From Ceratothoa steindachneri (lineage: Eukaryota; Arthropoda; Malacostraca; Isopoda; Cymothoidae), in assembly GCA_963969495.1 (NCBI GenBank), contig OZ018320.1, positions 78,923,313-78,987,312 on the forward strand: a DNA stretch of 64,000 nucleotides. Direction: 5' to 3'. The notes under the pieces are model-generated. The model was not told the DNA's origin. It saw only the letters and a list, made by a program, of their open reading frames with translations, and did not search any database. The position numbers and the translations under genes are program-made. Below are positions 21,862 to 32,644 of this stretch, in pieces. Each line of letters opens with the position of its first letter. Positions within the stretch are counted from its first letter, which is position 1.

Positions 21862-22885
21862 GCTAAAACTCAATCTCCCTTTCAAGATCCCCCATACCAG
21901 AAACACTCTGCTCAGACTTACTTTCATTCGTACTTGCATTCTTCCTTTCACTCTTCTTTGTATGCTTTCTACTCTTCGAGACTAAGACTAGCTCTTTCCC
22001 AGACAGATCCATACTATCACATTCAATCTCATCATCATGCACTTTACCTCTCTCTCTACACAGTCCATACACCGGATGGCTCACCAGGTAGTCAGGAGGT
22101 TCTCTCCATCTCCTTAACTGACTCTGATGAGCCCGCACTCTCTCAGTCATACCGTCATTCAAACTCTCCAAAACATACGTCACTCCATTTTCCCAAACCC
22201 TCACAACTCTATAAGGTCCATCAAACTTCTCACTCATCTTTGACACATTCAACCTATCCTTCACTTCTTTCACCTTCAATACTTTTGCACCTAATTCAAA
22301 TGAACGGAACCTTTCATGTGCCTCACGCCATACACTCTGCTCACTTTCACTCAAACGAAACCTATCTTTCACTTGCCTTTCAAAATTCATCACAAACTGA
22401 CATGGGGACATTCCAGTTGCACTATGCACAGTTGAATTATACGCCCACAACACTCTCCCCAGACACACATCCCAGTCATTCACTGTCGTACTCATCATTC
22501 TCAACATCTCACACAAGGTTCTTATAGTCCATTCAGCCAATCCATTTGAAGACGGTACATACGGAGTTGTTCTCACATGCTCCACACCATTCTCTCTCAA
22601 CATTTGCTCAAACACTTCCCCTACAAATTCAGGCCCATTATCACTCAGACATTTTCTAGGCTTCCATACACACATAGGAAAAAACAACTGCTCAACCACA
22701 CGTGCAACAGTCACACTCCTTTTATCTCTCACAGGCGCTGCATACACAAACTTACTTTTATGATCAACCATCACAACCATACCAACATTCCCAGCACTCG
22801 TACAGGGCAAAGACACACAATCAATCACTACCAATTCAAACGGTTCTTTCGCATCAACTTTCAACATCGGTGGTTTCACTTGCAC
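21862..22885 (-). pseudogene. Gypsy integrase catalytic core and C-terminal domain
   Basis: rve-type integrase core. Asp22 in ELVVIDCVSLP, Asp82 in CLSDNGPEFVGE and Glu118 in SSNGLAEWTIRTL give a D,D-35-E triad, all retained. GMSPCQFVMNFERQ marks the end of the core. A chromodomain-less C-terminal region follows, with SEKFDGPYRVVRVWENGVTY (a GPY/F module as in Ty3/Gypsy integrases) and LRRWREPPDYL. It is separated from the zinc-binding part (22876-24555) by a one-base frameshift at about 22880. A TAG at 21862 separates it from the tail. It inserts cDNA in live elements; here it is split. Confidence 0.92.
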
Positions 22886-23370
22886 CTTTCACACGTAGTT
22901 GCAACATCATTCACAACAGTTCTCAGAAACGGGTGGAACACACGCTCCTTCATACACTCCCACAGCTTAAACTTACCCATATGCCCATAATTATCATGCA
23001 CAACCTTCACCAGACCAATCATACCAACTAAGGACATCACAGGTACATACATATCATCACCACCCTTCACATGCCTCACAAAATATACAACATGCATACA
23101 AACAAAAAAATCCTTAGCATACCTTTTAAAATCACTTAAACACTCTGGCCATTCATTCAAATCAACACGCATCATTACACACTTCTTTAACTCACTAACA
23201 AAAGGACATATCTCTTGCATCTCTAGAATATCCTTATCACTTAAAATCTCATTCTCATCATCCATGACCAACTCAATCATACCGCAAAACTTGACAACAT
23301 TCTTTGCACACTCATTCAACCTCATCACCTCACATTCACCTTTCATAAGACAATCCTTATCAGCATCCAA

Positions 23371-23664
23371 AGACAAATCATTCAATCTCATAAAGTCTAC
23401 ACCAAGCAAGAAACAACACAGCATTTGCTCATCCTTCAGAATCACAAAGTCATGCTTCACATTCACACCATTACCCAAACTCACTTTCAGACTAACCTGT
23501 TCCCATGCCACTATCATGCCATTCCCTAATCCACTTATCCGTAAGTTCACAGGTTTATGCTCGCAACATTTAAACTCATCATACTTACTCAGAATCCTCT
23601 CATTCACTAAAGACACCTGCGCTCCAGTATCAATCAAACCACAGAACAACCTTTCACCAGCTTT
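23371..23664 (-). other. Second retropepsin-like aspartic protease domain
   Basis: FCGLIDTGAQVSLVNERIL is the DTG active-site loop followed by the expected helix; the fireman's-grip end reads CFLLGVDFMRLNDLSLD (the LLGxDF motif). The gap of about 75 residues between them fits a single retropepsin monomer. It is distinct from the DSG protease after Gag (30093-30791). The diverged plus-strand copy at 15350-15440 keeps LIDTGAQISLVN. Confidence 0.8.
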
Positions 23665-23841
23665 CACTCTCGCTTCCATCATATCAGGTCCACCATGTTC
23701 GCAATAAACTGAAGGAACAAGCACACCAACATCAGCACTGATATCCACACTGTCATTAACTCCCATATCCTCCCTCACCACACACTCATCTTCATCCAGA
23801 CAATCATTCTTCTCTCTTATATATGAACACTTTTCAATCCC

Positions 23842-24216
23842 CCAATTGTAGTGCACACCGCTCAAGCATTGCAGATGTACCACATTAGGATTCAAACCCT
23901 TCATCTTCTCATCCTTGTACACAATTGGCCTCTCACCACCAAAGTGCACATAAACAATCACTCCATACAAACGACTCACTACAATCAACACTTCCTGAAA
24001 TGGCGGGACCCCTTGCATACACATCGCTCTCAATTCTTTCATGAAGTTCCGCACCTTTGCCATACCAATGCTTTCAGGCTTCCTACACACTTCATTCATT
24101 ACCTCCTTCCTTAAATCATCTACACTATCGGGCACTCTCACATCTACTCCATCACTCTTCAAATGTTGCAAACCATTCCATACACTCTCAAACAAGGAAT
24201 CACCACCACCCTTACT
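23842..24216 (-). other. OTU-like (papain-fold) domain, predicted inactive or Ser-type
   Basis: Starts GGGDSLFESVWNGL, aligning with the OTU motif DGNCLFR; Ser is at the nucleophile Cys position. DSVDDLRKEVMNEV follows (LR landmark), then VRNFMKELRAMCMQGVPPFQ and EVLIVVSRLYGVIVYVHF (the helix and beta strand before the His). It ends VVHLQCLSGVHYNWG, where HYN is the typical OTU catalytic-His context. OTU proteases cleave ubiquitin linkages. Whether this one does is unknown, and the missing Cys argues against a normal mechanism. A second, diverged copy at 13130-13440 has DSDSLFDSVW, also with Ser. Confidence 0.6.
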
Positions 24217-24567
24217 CTCTTTTCCATTCATAATCCCTTTCGGCAAATACTCAGGATCACTCACTCCACACACATTTTCATCATTCGTACCAGGATACCT
24301 TGACATCAAATCAGCCACTCCATTCCGTTCACCAGGCACATACTCAATCACATAGTCAAAGTCACTCAAATCTTCCAAAGTCCTTGCAATCCTACTATCA
24401 GCCCACTTCATACGCTGCAGATACACAAGAGGTTGATGATCGGTTTTTATCACAAACCTCACACCATACAAAAATGGATGCAACACTTTCAAACAATATT
24501 TTATCGCAGCCAGCTCTCGTTCCACAGTCGAATACTTTTGTTCTGCAACATTCATAGCCTTGGATCC

Positions 24568-25905
24568 TTACCCAATTATTCGCCTGACATTCTCTCCATT
24601 CAAACGCTGCTCTTGCATCAGAAAACCTCCCATACAATACCCACTCGCATCTGTATACAGTTCAAGCATTTTAGCATTTACACTATAATCTGGGTAAGCC
24701 AATTCAACATCTTCAGCCGCTGCCTCTTTCAGTCTCTCATACGCCTCATTCATCTTATCATTCCACTTGACAACCGTACTACCTTTCTTGCCCATCCACT
24801 TAGTCAGAGGCTTACTCACACCAGAACAATCACGTATAAACTTTCGCTGAAACTCAATCAAACCCCAAAACGACTTCAGTTGCTTCACAGTCACCGGTTT
24901 AGGAAACATTCGCACCTTCTCAACATACTTCGGTGATTTTCGCAACCCATTCTCACTCACCATATGCCCAAGGAATTCCACTTCTTTCGCAAACCATTCA
25001 CACTTCGCCACTTTCACCTTCACACCAACACTCTCCAACGTTCTCAACACATCATTCACCAATCTCATATGCTCCTCAAAAGTCTCAGTCATAATCAAAA
25101 TATCATCTATAAACGCAATCACATTCTTACTCGCAAACTTACTCAACACAACATTCATTGCCCGCTGGAAGGCTCCGGGAGCATTAGCCAACCCAAAGCT
25201 GAGGTTCAGGAACTGGTAATGCCTCTTTGAGGAAGAGAAGGCAGTTACAGGCCGGCTCTCCTCAGCAATGGGCATCTGGTAATACCCCCGTACCAGATCC
25301 AGCTTCGTAAACCACTCCATCCCATGCATACTATACATACACTCAGATACCACACACATCGGAAACCTTTCTTTCACAGTCCTTTCATTCACCTTTCGAT
25401 AATCCACACACAGATGCAATCTTCCATCCGGCTTACGTACAGGTACAATTGGACTATTCCATGCACTCTCGCTCTCTTCAATCACCCCCAATTGCTCCAA
25501 TTCCAAACACTGCTCCTTAATCTCATCAGCAACCGGATGTGGGAAATGCCTCGGCCGCTGATAGATTGGGGAGTCCTCCTTCAGGACAATCTTGAATTCC
25601 GGGAGCTTTGCAACCCCGAAATCCAGATCACCTTTACTGAGGGCTCCCTTTCATTCAAATATCATTTGATACACATCCTCCCTTTCATACTCAGTTAAAC
25701 ATCCATCCAATTCCACCATGCTCTTCACATCATTATACGTCCATTCACACGTCTCTTCACCTGCAACATTCAGCCTGACATCCGTACTATCATCCATACC
25801 TACCTCATTGACAGTGGAGAGGTGGCCCAGTACATCTCCGACTTGGATTCCCCTCACCTGCTTTTTAAACACTGGGGTCCGCCTGCACACATACAAAAGG
25901 ATCAT
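24568..25905 (-). pseudogene. Gypsy reverse transcriptase, duplicated unit A
   Basis: Same sequence as 28796-30133, displaced by 4,228 bp. RT landmarks are KPDGRLHLCVDYRKVN, WFTKLDLVRGYYQMPI (first catalytic Asp), SFGLANAPGAFQRAM, FIDDILIMT (YxDD-type motif as FIDD) and FLGHMVSENGLRKSP. It carries the same TGA after QMIFE and the same TAA before GSKAMN as the other unit. Confidence 0.92.
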
Positions 25906-26563
25906 TCATTCTCATCAAGCCATCAAACACACAAGCAACACGCCTTACCTTATAACACGCATCCTTTCCATCCAATATCACAGTGTTCTCACTCACATTC
26001 AAACTAACATCCTTACTCCAACTCACTCTAACAGACACCCTTTCACCCTTCACAAGCCTTACATTCTCCATAGCAGTCACCTCAATACCAGTAAACACAC
26101 TCCTAAAAACGCTACAATCTTTGCCTACATACAACTTATACACCCCATTTTTACCAATTTTTCTCTCAATCTGATCACTCGCAGGATGCACAACCATACG
26201 ATTCATTTTCATAAAATCATACCCCAAAATCACACCATACTCACTACTCACCTTATCAATCACAGAAAATTCACATTCATTCATCATCATACCATGCATT
26301 CGAACAGCTGACCTTATCATTCCAATCACAGGCACTCTCCTATTACCAATACCTACCAAACTACCCTTGCACTCAGACAGGAGGGTTTTCTCACTAAACT
26401 TGTCATACACATCTTTATACACCAAGTTCGCCTTGCATCCAGAATCTATTAAAGCCAAACACTCAATTCCATTCAACTCCACCTTCACACTCAGACACTC
26501 ATACTTCCTACCAGACAGCACTTTCACACTAGACAGACTTACCAACACATTACTCACATTCAT
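25865..26563 (-). pseudogene. Gypsy first protease (DSG), duplicated unit A
   Basis: Matches 30093-30791. Active-site loop CLALIDSGCKANLVYKDVY and distal motif YGVILGYDFMKMN. The frame ends with a stop overlapping the next frame (25905), so protease and RT are in different frames. Confidence 0.9.
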
Positions 26564-26601
26564 GCACCAAGAGGATACTTCAGCAGGTACCCTCTGACCA
26601 T

Positions 26602-27868
26602 TCAGTTTCCCGCTTCAGACTTTCCATTCACACCTTGCGCTCTCAGTCTAATCCAACACTTTTCACTTGAATGTCCTTCCATCGCACAATAGCTACATAC
26701 ATTCCTCTGGTCACGACACATCCTTGCATAATGACCAGCCTTTCCACAATTACCACATGCATATTTCATACTTTCCCCACCAGTTGCTCCACCATTCAAC
26801 CTCGGACAATCTTTCTTCAAATGGCCTATTTCTTTACACTCGAAGCACTCTTTCACACTTTCCTGGCAATCCTTTATCATATGCCCTTTCTTACCACACC
26901 CAAAACATGCATCAGATGTCCACCTACATTCTGCCAACATATGACCTTTCCTTCCACACCGACGACATTCCACAATCTTTCTCCCACCATTCGGTCTCTC
27001 GTTTGCTGGGACATACCTATGTTTCTCTCTCATATATCCGTTCCCACGCTTGAAATTCATCTGTCCCCTTCCATTCGACCACCCTCCATTTAGCCATCCA
27101 TTCTGCTGGCCCAGGAAGTTTGACATCACTCCAGCTGGTGCAGCCTTCAGGGCATCCCTGTAGCTGACAAACTGCTGGGGTGGATGAAAGCTCCTGGGCT
27201 TCTTACCCCCAACATTCACACTGTACCATCCATCCTCTTCTAGATCGCTTTCATCATCAAATCGTCCATCTTCTAACAGTTCCAACACATCCTCCCACAT
27301 CAACCGTTCACCTGTAAGTCTCACTCTCTCCTTTCTCTTTCCACTCAGCCATTCACTCACCTTTCGCGGGATCGTGTCCAAAAACTTTCTCATGAGTGGT
27401 TTACATTCATTTACATCATCATCACCATACCTCGTTCTTGCCATACTCTCAAGCCTATGTGCATACATATTCACACTTTCACTCTTCCCCATTCGAGCCT
27501 TCTCAAATTCATTCACCCTCTTATACTTCACACTCTCTTTCATTCGTTTCACCTGCCCAATCAATCTCTTCTTCACTACATCGTACTTTGGCTCTCCCAC
27601 ACTCGTTATCACTCGCAAGAACTCCAACACTTTCCCATCCAAACAATCTCCCAGAACACTCACCCAGTGACCCTTGTTCTACGGGTACTTGAGCTTGCAG
27701 TACCGCTCAAAATCCCCGAAGAACTCATCCATACTCTTTCCCCCATGCAATCTAAACTTATCAATCCTTGGCACTTCCCTAATCAAAATTCCTTTTCCCA
27801 CATTCACTTCACTCTCCGAAGAGCTACTCTCGGTCTCACTCATTCCAATCATATCGTCACTCTCTCCC
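26602..27868 (-). pseudogene. Gypsy gag, N-truncated copy in unit A
   Basis: Gag from the acidic SESSSSESEV region onward, identical in layout to 30830-32096 including the TAG after CKLKYP. The N-terminal part is missing because the duplication starts at 27868, fused upstream to the truncated second protease of unit B (KAGERLFCG). Five CCHC knuckles are present. Confidence 0.9.
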
Positions 27869-28795
27869 ACAGAACAACCTTTCACCAGCTTTCACTCTCG
27901 CTTCCATCATATCAGGTCCACCATGTTCGCAATAAACTGAAGGAACAAGCACACCAACATCAGCACTGATATCCACACTGTCATTAACTCCCATATCCTC
28001 CCTCACCACACACTCATCTTCATCCAGACAATCATTCTTCTCTCTTATATATGAACACTTTTCAATCCCCCAATTGTAGTGCACACCGCTCAAGCATTGC
28101 AGATGTACCACATTAGGATTCAAACCCTTCATCTTCTCATCCTTGTACACAATTGGCCTCTCACCACCAAAGTGCACATAAACAATCACTCCATACAAAC
28201 GACTCACTACAATCAACACTTCCTGAAATGGCGGGACCCCTTGCATACACATCACTCTCAATTCTTTCATGAAGTTCCGCACCTTTGCCATACCAATGCT
28301 TTCAGGCTTCCTACACACTTCATTCATTACCTCCTTCCTTAAATCATCTACACTATCGGGCACTCTCACATCTACTCCATCACTCTTCAAATGTTGCAAA
28401 CCATTCCATACACTCTCAAACAAGGAATCACCACCACCCTTACTCTCTTTTCCATTCATAATCCCTTTCGGCAAATACTCAGGATCACTCACTCCACACA
28501 CATTTTCATCATTCGTACCAGGATACCTTGACATCAAATCAGCCACTCCATTCCGTTCACCAGGCACATACTCAATCACATAGTCAAAGTCACTCAAATC
28601 TTCCAAAGTCCTTGCAATCCTACTATCAGCCCACTTCATACGCTGCAGATACACAAGAGGTTGATGATCGGTTTTTATCACAAACCTCACACCATACAAA
28701 AATGGATGCAACACTTTCAAACAATATTTTATCGCAGCCAGCTCTCGTTCCACAGTCGAATACTTTTGTTCTGCAACATTCATAGCCTTGGATCC
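27869..28795 (-). pseudogene. Gypsy RNase H and OTU-like domain, truncated copy in unit B
   Basis: Same as 23641-24567, with RNase H and the complete OTU-like domain, but it stops within the second protease just before the DTG (RLFCG then two unrelated residues and a stop). This unit therefore lacks the DTG protease and the integrase. Confidence 0.9.
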
Positions 28796-30133
28796 TTACC
28801 CAATTATTCGCCTGACATTCTCTCCATTCAAACGCTGCTCTTGCATCAGAAAACCTCCCATACAATACCCACTCGCATCTGTATACAGTTCAAGCATTTT
28901 AGCATTTACACTATAATCTGGGTAAGCCAATTCAACATCTTCAGCCGCTGCCTCTTTCAGTCTCTCATACGCCTCATTCATCTTATCATTCCACTTGACA
29001 ACCGTACTACCTTTCTTGCCCATCCACTTAGTCAGAGGCTTACTCACACCAGAACAATCACGTATAAACTTTCGCTGAAACTCAATCAAACCCCAAAACG
29101 ACTTCAGTTGCTTCACAGTCACCGGTTTAGGAAACATTCGCACCTTCTCAACATACTTCGGTGATTTTCGCAACCCATTCTCACTCACCATATGCCCAAG
29201 GAATTCCACTTCTTTCGCAAACCATTCACACTTCGCCACTTTCACCTTCACACCAACACTCTCCAACGTTCTCAACACATCATTCACCAATCTCATATGC
29301 TCCTCAAAAGTCTCAGTCATAATCAAAATATCATCTATAAACGCAATCACATTCTTACTCGCAAACTTACTCAACACAACATTCATTGCCCGCTGGAAGG
29401 CTCCGGGAGCATTAGCCAACCCAAAGCTGAGGTTCAGGAACTGGTAATGCCTCTTTGAGGAAGAGAAGGCAGTTACAGGCCGGCTCTCCTCAGCAATGGG
29501 CATCTGGTAATACCCCCGTACCAGATCCAGCTTCGTAAACCACTCCATCCCATGCATACTATACATACACTCAGATACCACACACATCGGAAACCTTTCT
29601 TTCACAGTCCTTTCATTCACCTTTCGATAATCCACACACAGATGCAATCTTCCATCCGGCTTACGTACAGGTACAATTGGACTATTCCATGCACTCTCGC
29701 TCTCTTCAATCACCCCCAATTGCTCCAATTCCAAACACTGCTCCTTAATCTCATCAGCAACCGGATGTGGGAAATGCCTCGGCCGCTGATAGATTGGGGA
29801 GTCCTCCTTCAGGACAATCTTGAATTCCGGGAGCTTTGCAACCCCGAAATCCAGATCACCTTTACTGAGGGCTCCCTTTCATTCAAATATCATTTGATAC
29901 ACATCCTCCCTTTCATACTCAGTTAAACATCCATCCAATTCCACCATGCTCTTCACATCATTATACGTCCATTCACACGTCTCTTCACCTGCAACATTCA
30001 GCCTGACATCCGTACTATCATCCATACCTACCTCATTGACAGTGGAGAGGTGGCCCAGTACATCTCCGACTTGGATTCCCCTCACCTGCTTTTTAAACAC
30101 TGGGGTCCGCCTGCACACATACAAAAGGATCAT
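28796..30133 (-). pseudogene. Gypsy reverse transcriptase, unit B
   Basis: The open part 28796-29734 carries LCVDYRKVN, KLDLVRGYY and FIDD at residues 132-135; it ends at TAA where family members read through into the SKA..N of the RNase H tether. Upstream 29735-30133 encodes the linker (PVFKKQVRGIQVGDVLGHLS, DGCLTEYEREDVYQMIFE) with one TGA. RT copies the genomic RNA to DNA. Apart from these stops the catalytic residues are intact. Confidence 0.92.
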
Positions 30134-30791
30134 TCATTCTCATCAAGCCATCAAACACACAAGCAACACGCCTTACCTTATAACACGCATCCTTTCCATC
30201 CAATATCACAGTGTTCTCACTCACATTCAAACTAACATCCTTACTCCAACTCACTCTAACAGACACCCTTTCACCCTTCACAAGCCTTACATTCTCCATA
30301 GCAGTCACCTCAATACCAGTAAACACACTCCTAAAAACGCTACAATCTTTGCCTACATACAACTTATACACCCCATTTTTACCAATTTTTCTCTCAATCT
30401 GATCACTCGCAGGATGCACAACCATACGATTCATTTTCATAAAATCATACCCCAAAATCACACCATACTCACTACTCACCTTATCAATCACAGAAAATTC
30501 ACATTCATTCATCATCATACCATGCATTCGAACAGCTGACCTTATCATTCCAATCACAGGCACTCTCCTATTACCAATACCTACCAAACTACCCTTGCAC
30601 TCAGACAGGAGGGTTTTCTCACTAAACTTGTCATACACATCTTTATACACCAAGTTCGCCTTGCATCCAGAATCTATTAAAGCCAAACACTCAATTCCAT
30701 TCAACTCCACCTTCACACTCAGACACTCATACTTCCTACCAGACAGCACTTTCACACTAGACAGACTTACCAACACATTACTCACATTCAT
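30093..30791 (-). pseudogene. Gypsy first protease (DSG), unit B
   Basis: A retropepsin-like domain directly after Gag: LALIDSGCKANLVYKDVYDK at the active site and VILGYDFMKMN distally, about 85 residues apart. About 100 further residues of spacer include WSKDVSLNVSENTVILDG. It begins about 40 bases after the gag stop in a different frame, so expression would need frameshifting, or the frame was broken by mutation. It overlaps the RT-linker frame at 30093-30133. Confidence 0.9.
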
Positions 30792-30829
30792 GCACCAAGA
30801 GGATACTTCAGCAGGTACCCTCTGACCAT

Positions 30830-32508
30830 TCAGTTTCCCGCTTCAGACTTTCCATTCACACCTTGCGCTCTCAGTCTAATCCAACACTTTTCACTTGAAT
30901 GTCCTTCCATCGCACAATAGCTACATACATTCCTCTGGTCACGACACATCCTTGCATAATGACCAGCCTTTCCACAATTACCACATGCATATTTCATACT
31001 TTCCCCACCAGTTGCTCCACCATTCAACCTCGGACAATCTTTCTTCAAATGGCCTATTTCTTTACACTCGAAGCACTCTTTCACACTTTCCTGGCAATCC
31101 TTTATCATATGCCCTTTCTTACCACACCCAAAACATGCATCAGATGTCCACCTACATTCTGCCAACATATGACCTTTCCTTCCACACCGACGACATTCCA
31201 CAATCTTTCTCCCACCATTCGGTCTCTCGTTTGCTGGGACATACCTATGTTTCTCTCTCATATATCCGTTCCCACGCTTGAAATTCATCTGTCCCCTTCC
31301 ATTCGACCACCCTCCATTTAGCCATCCATTCTGCTGGCCCAGGAAGTTTGACATCACTCCAGCTGGTGCAGCCTTCAGGGCATCCCTGTAGCTGACAAAC
31401 TGCTGGGGTGGATGAAAGCTCCTGGGCTTCTTACCCCCAACATTCACACTGTACCATCCATCCTCTTCTAGATCGCTTTCATCATCAAATCGTCCATCTT
31501 CTAACAGTTCCAACACATCCTCCCACATCAACCGTTCACCTGTAAGTCTCACTCTCTCCTTTCTCTTTCCACTCAGCCATTCACTCACCTTTCGCGGGAT
31601 CGTGTCCAAAAACTTTCTCATGAGTGGTTTACATTCATTTACATCATCATCACCATACCTCGTTCTTGCCATACTCTCAAGCCTATGTGCATACATATTC
31701 ACACTTTCACTCTTCCCCATTCGAGCCTTCTCAAATTCATTCACCCTCTTATACTTCACACTCTCTTTCATTCGTTTCACCTGCCCAATCAATCTCTTCT
31801 TCACTACATCGTACTTTGGCTCTCCCACACTCGTTATCACTCGCAAGAACTCCAACACTTTCCCATCCAAACAATCTCCCAGAACACTCACCCAGTGACC
31901 CTTGTTCTACGGGTACTTGAGCTTGCAGTACCGCTCAAAATCCCCGAAGAACTCATCCATACTCTTTCCCCCATGCAATCTAAACTTATCAATCCTTGGC
32001 ACTTCCCTAATCAAAATTCCTTTTCCCACATTCACTTCACTCTCCGAAGAGCTACTCTCGGTCTCACTCATTCCAATCATATCGTCACTCTCTCCCTCAT
32101 CTGAGTATAGCGAATCCACACTCTTACCTCTTGCCTTCCTATCCTTAACCTTAGAACCATGCTTACTTCCTCTCTTCCATTCACCCCCTTTCCTACCACT
32201 CACAGTATCTTCTTTAGACTCAATCCTACTGCCATCCATTCCATTTAGCGGAGTCCCTTCAGTAGGAGCAGGGGTCAGGGTTGTAGGTCCTGGAGCTGAT
32301 CCAGCCCCTGTCATCATGTTATACAGGTCCTGCATCCGTCGGTCTCCCATTTCCTTCTTCATCCTATCAGTCTTTTCATTCATCTCACTTTTATTTTATT
32401 CTCCATTCCCCCCATCATTCCCCGCAACATTTCACACTCCTCTTCTTTCTTTCTCAACTCCAGTCTCAATCGCACTACTTCTTCATTCAATGTTTCCGCT
32501 ACAGCCAT
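30830..32508 (-). pseudogene. Gypsy gag with five CCHC zinc knuckles
   Basis: The likely start ATG is at 32508 (MAVAETLNEEVVRLRLELRK), a charged coiled-coil-like N-terminus. A one-base frameshift near 32390 leads to the main frame from 32383. An acidic Ser/Glu stretch follows, then IDKFRLHGGKSMDEFFGDFE, typical of Ty3/Gypsy Gag capsid starts, then an in-frame TAG near 31908. The capsid continues to about 31450. The C-terminus has five knuckles: CRRCGRKGHMLAEC, CFGCGKKGHMIKDC, CFECKEIGHLKKDC, CGNCGKAGHYARMC, CSYCAMEGHSSEKC. One or two knuckles is more usual in Gypsy Gags. Gag packages the RNA in the particle. Confidence 0.92.
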
Positions 32509-32624
32509 TGTTCCCAAGTTAGTAAAAAGATAGGAGGAGGGAAAAATCAGTCAAACTACTTGTCACACTAATTGGGTATGGACTGCAATCCAATCCAGTC
32601 ACGCTCCCGGTTTCGAAGTCTCGA

Positions 32625-32642
32625 GTCCCTATTCGGGCGCCA
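32625..32642 (-). promoter_or_regulatory. Primer binding site, tRNA-Lys type
   Basis: On the minus strand the LTR ends ..gctaca, followed by tt and then tggcgcccgaatagggac. This differs at one base from the well-known tRNA-Lys3 primer site. It fixes the 5' LTR boundary at 32645 and the orientation of the element. Confidence 0.88.
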
Positions 32643-32644
32643 AA

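Larger units (their letters stand above)
22876..24555 (-). pseudogene. Gypsy pol: RNase H, OTU-like domain, second retropepsin, integrase zinc finger
   Basis: 559 open residues. Residues 1-90 are the RNase H end of Ty3/Gypsy pol (EQKYSTVERELAAIKYCLKV, FVIKTDHQPLVYLQ, GVADLMSRYPG). Residues 114-238 are OTU-like (see 23842-24216). Residues 298-395 are a retropepsin-like domain (see 23371-23664). Residues 512-559 are the HHCC zinc finger of integrase (VVHDNYGHMGKFKLWECM, ending VATTCERCK). The upstream RT joins in the same frame across one TAA stop (at about 24565). Finding two extra domains between RNase H and integrase is not the usual Ty3/Gypsy layout. The residue positions are read directly; fold assignments are by motif and not by search. 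Confidence 0.85.
23641..32096. repeat. 4,228-bp direct tandem duplication within the Gypsy element
   Basis: Unit A 23641-27868 and unit B 27869-32096. The junction tctctccc|acagaacaac combines the gag sequence found at 32089-32096 with the second-protease sequence found at 23641. Only cc is shared at the joint. I found one clear difference, G against A (Arg/His in the plus frame) near 24026 and 28254. All stop codons checked are shared. Confidence 0.95.

Noticed and set aside
21386..32522. Many plus-strand open frames of 100-206 codons rich in His, Ser, Thr and Pro
   Set aside because: They lie exactly opposite the Gypsy gag-pol frames and have the composition expected of the antisense of Glu/Val/Met-rich coding sequence; no domain is visible.
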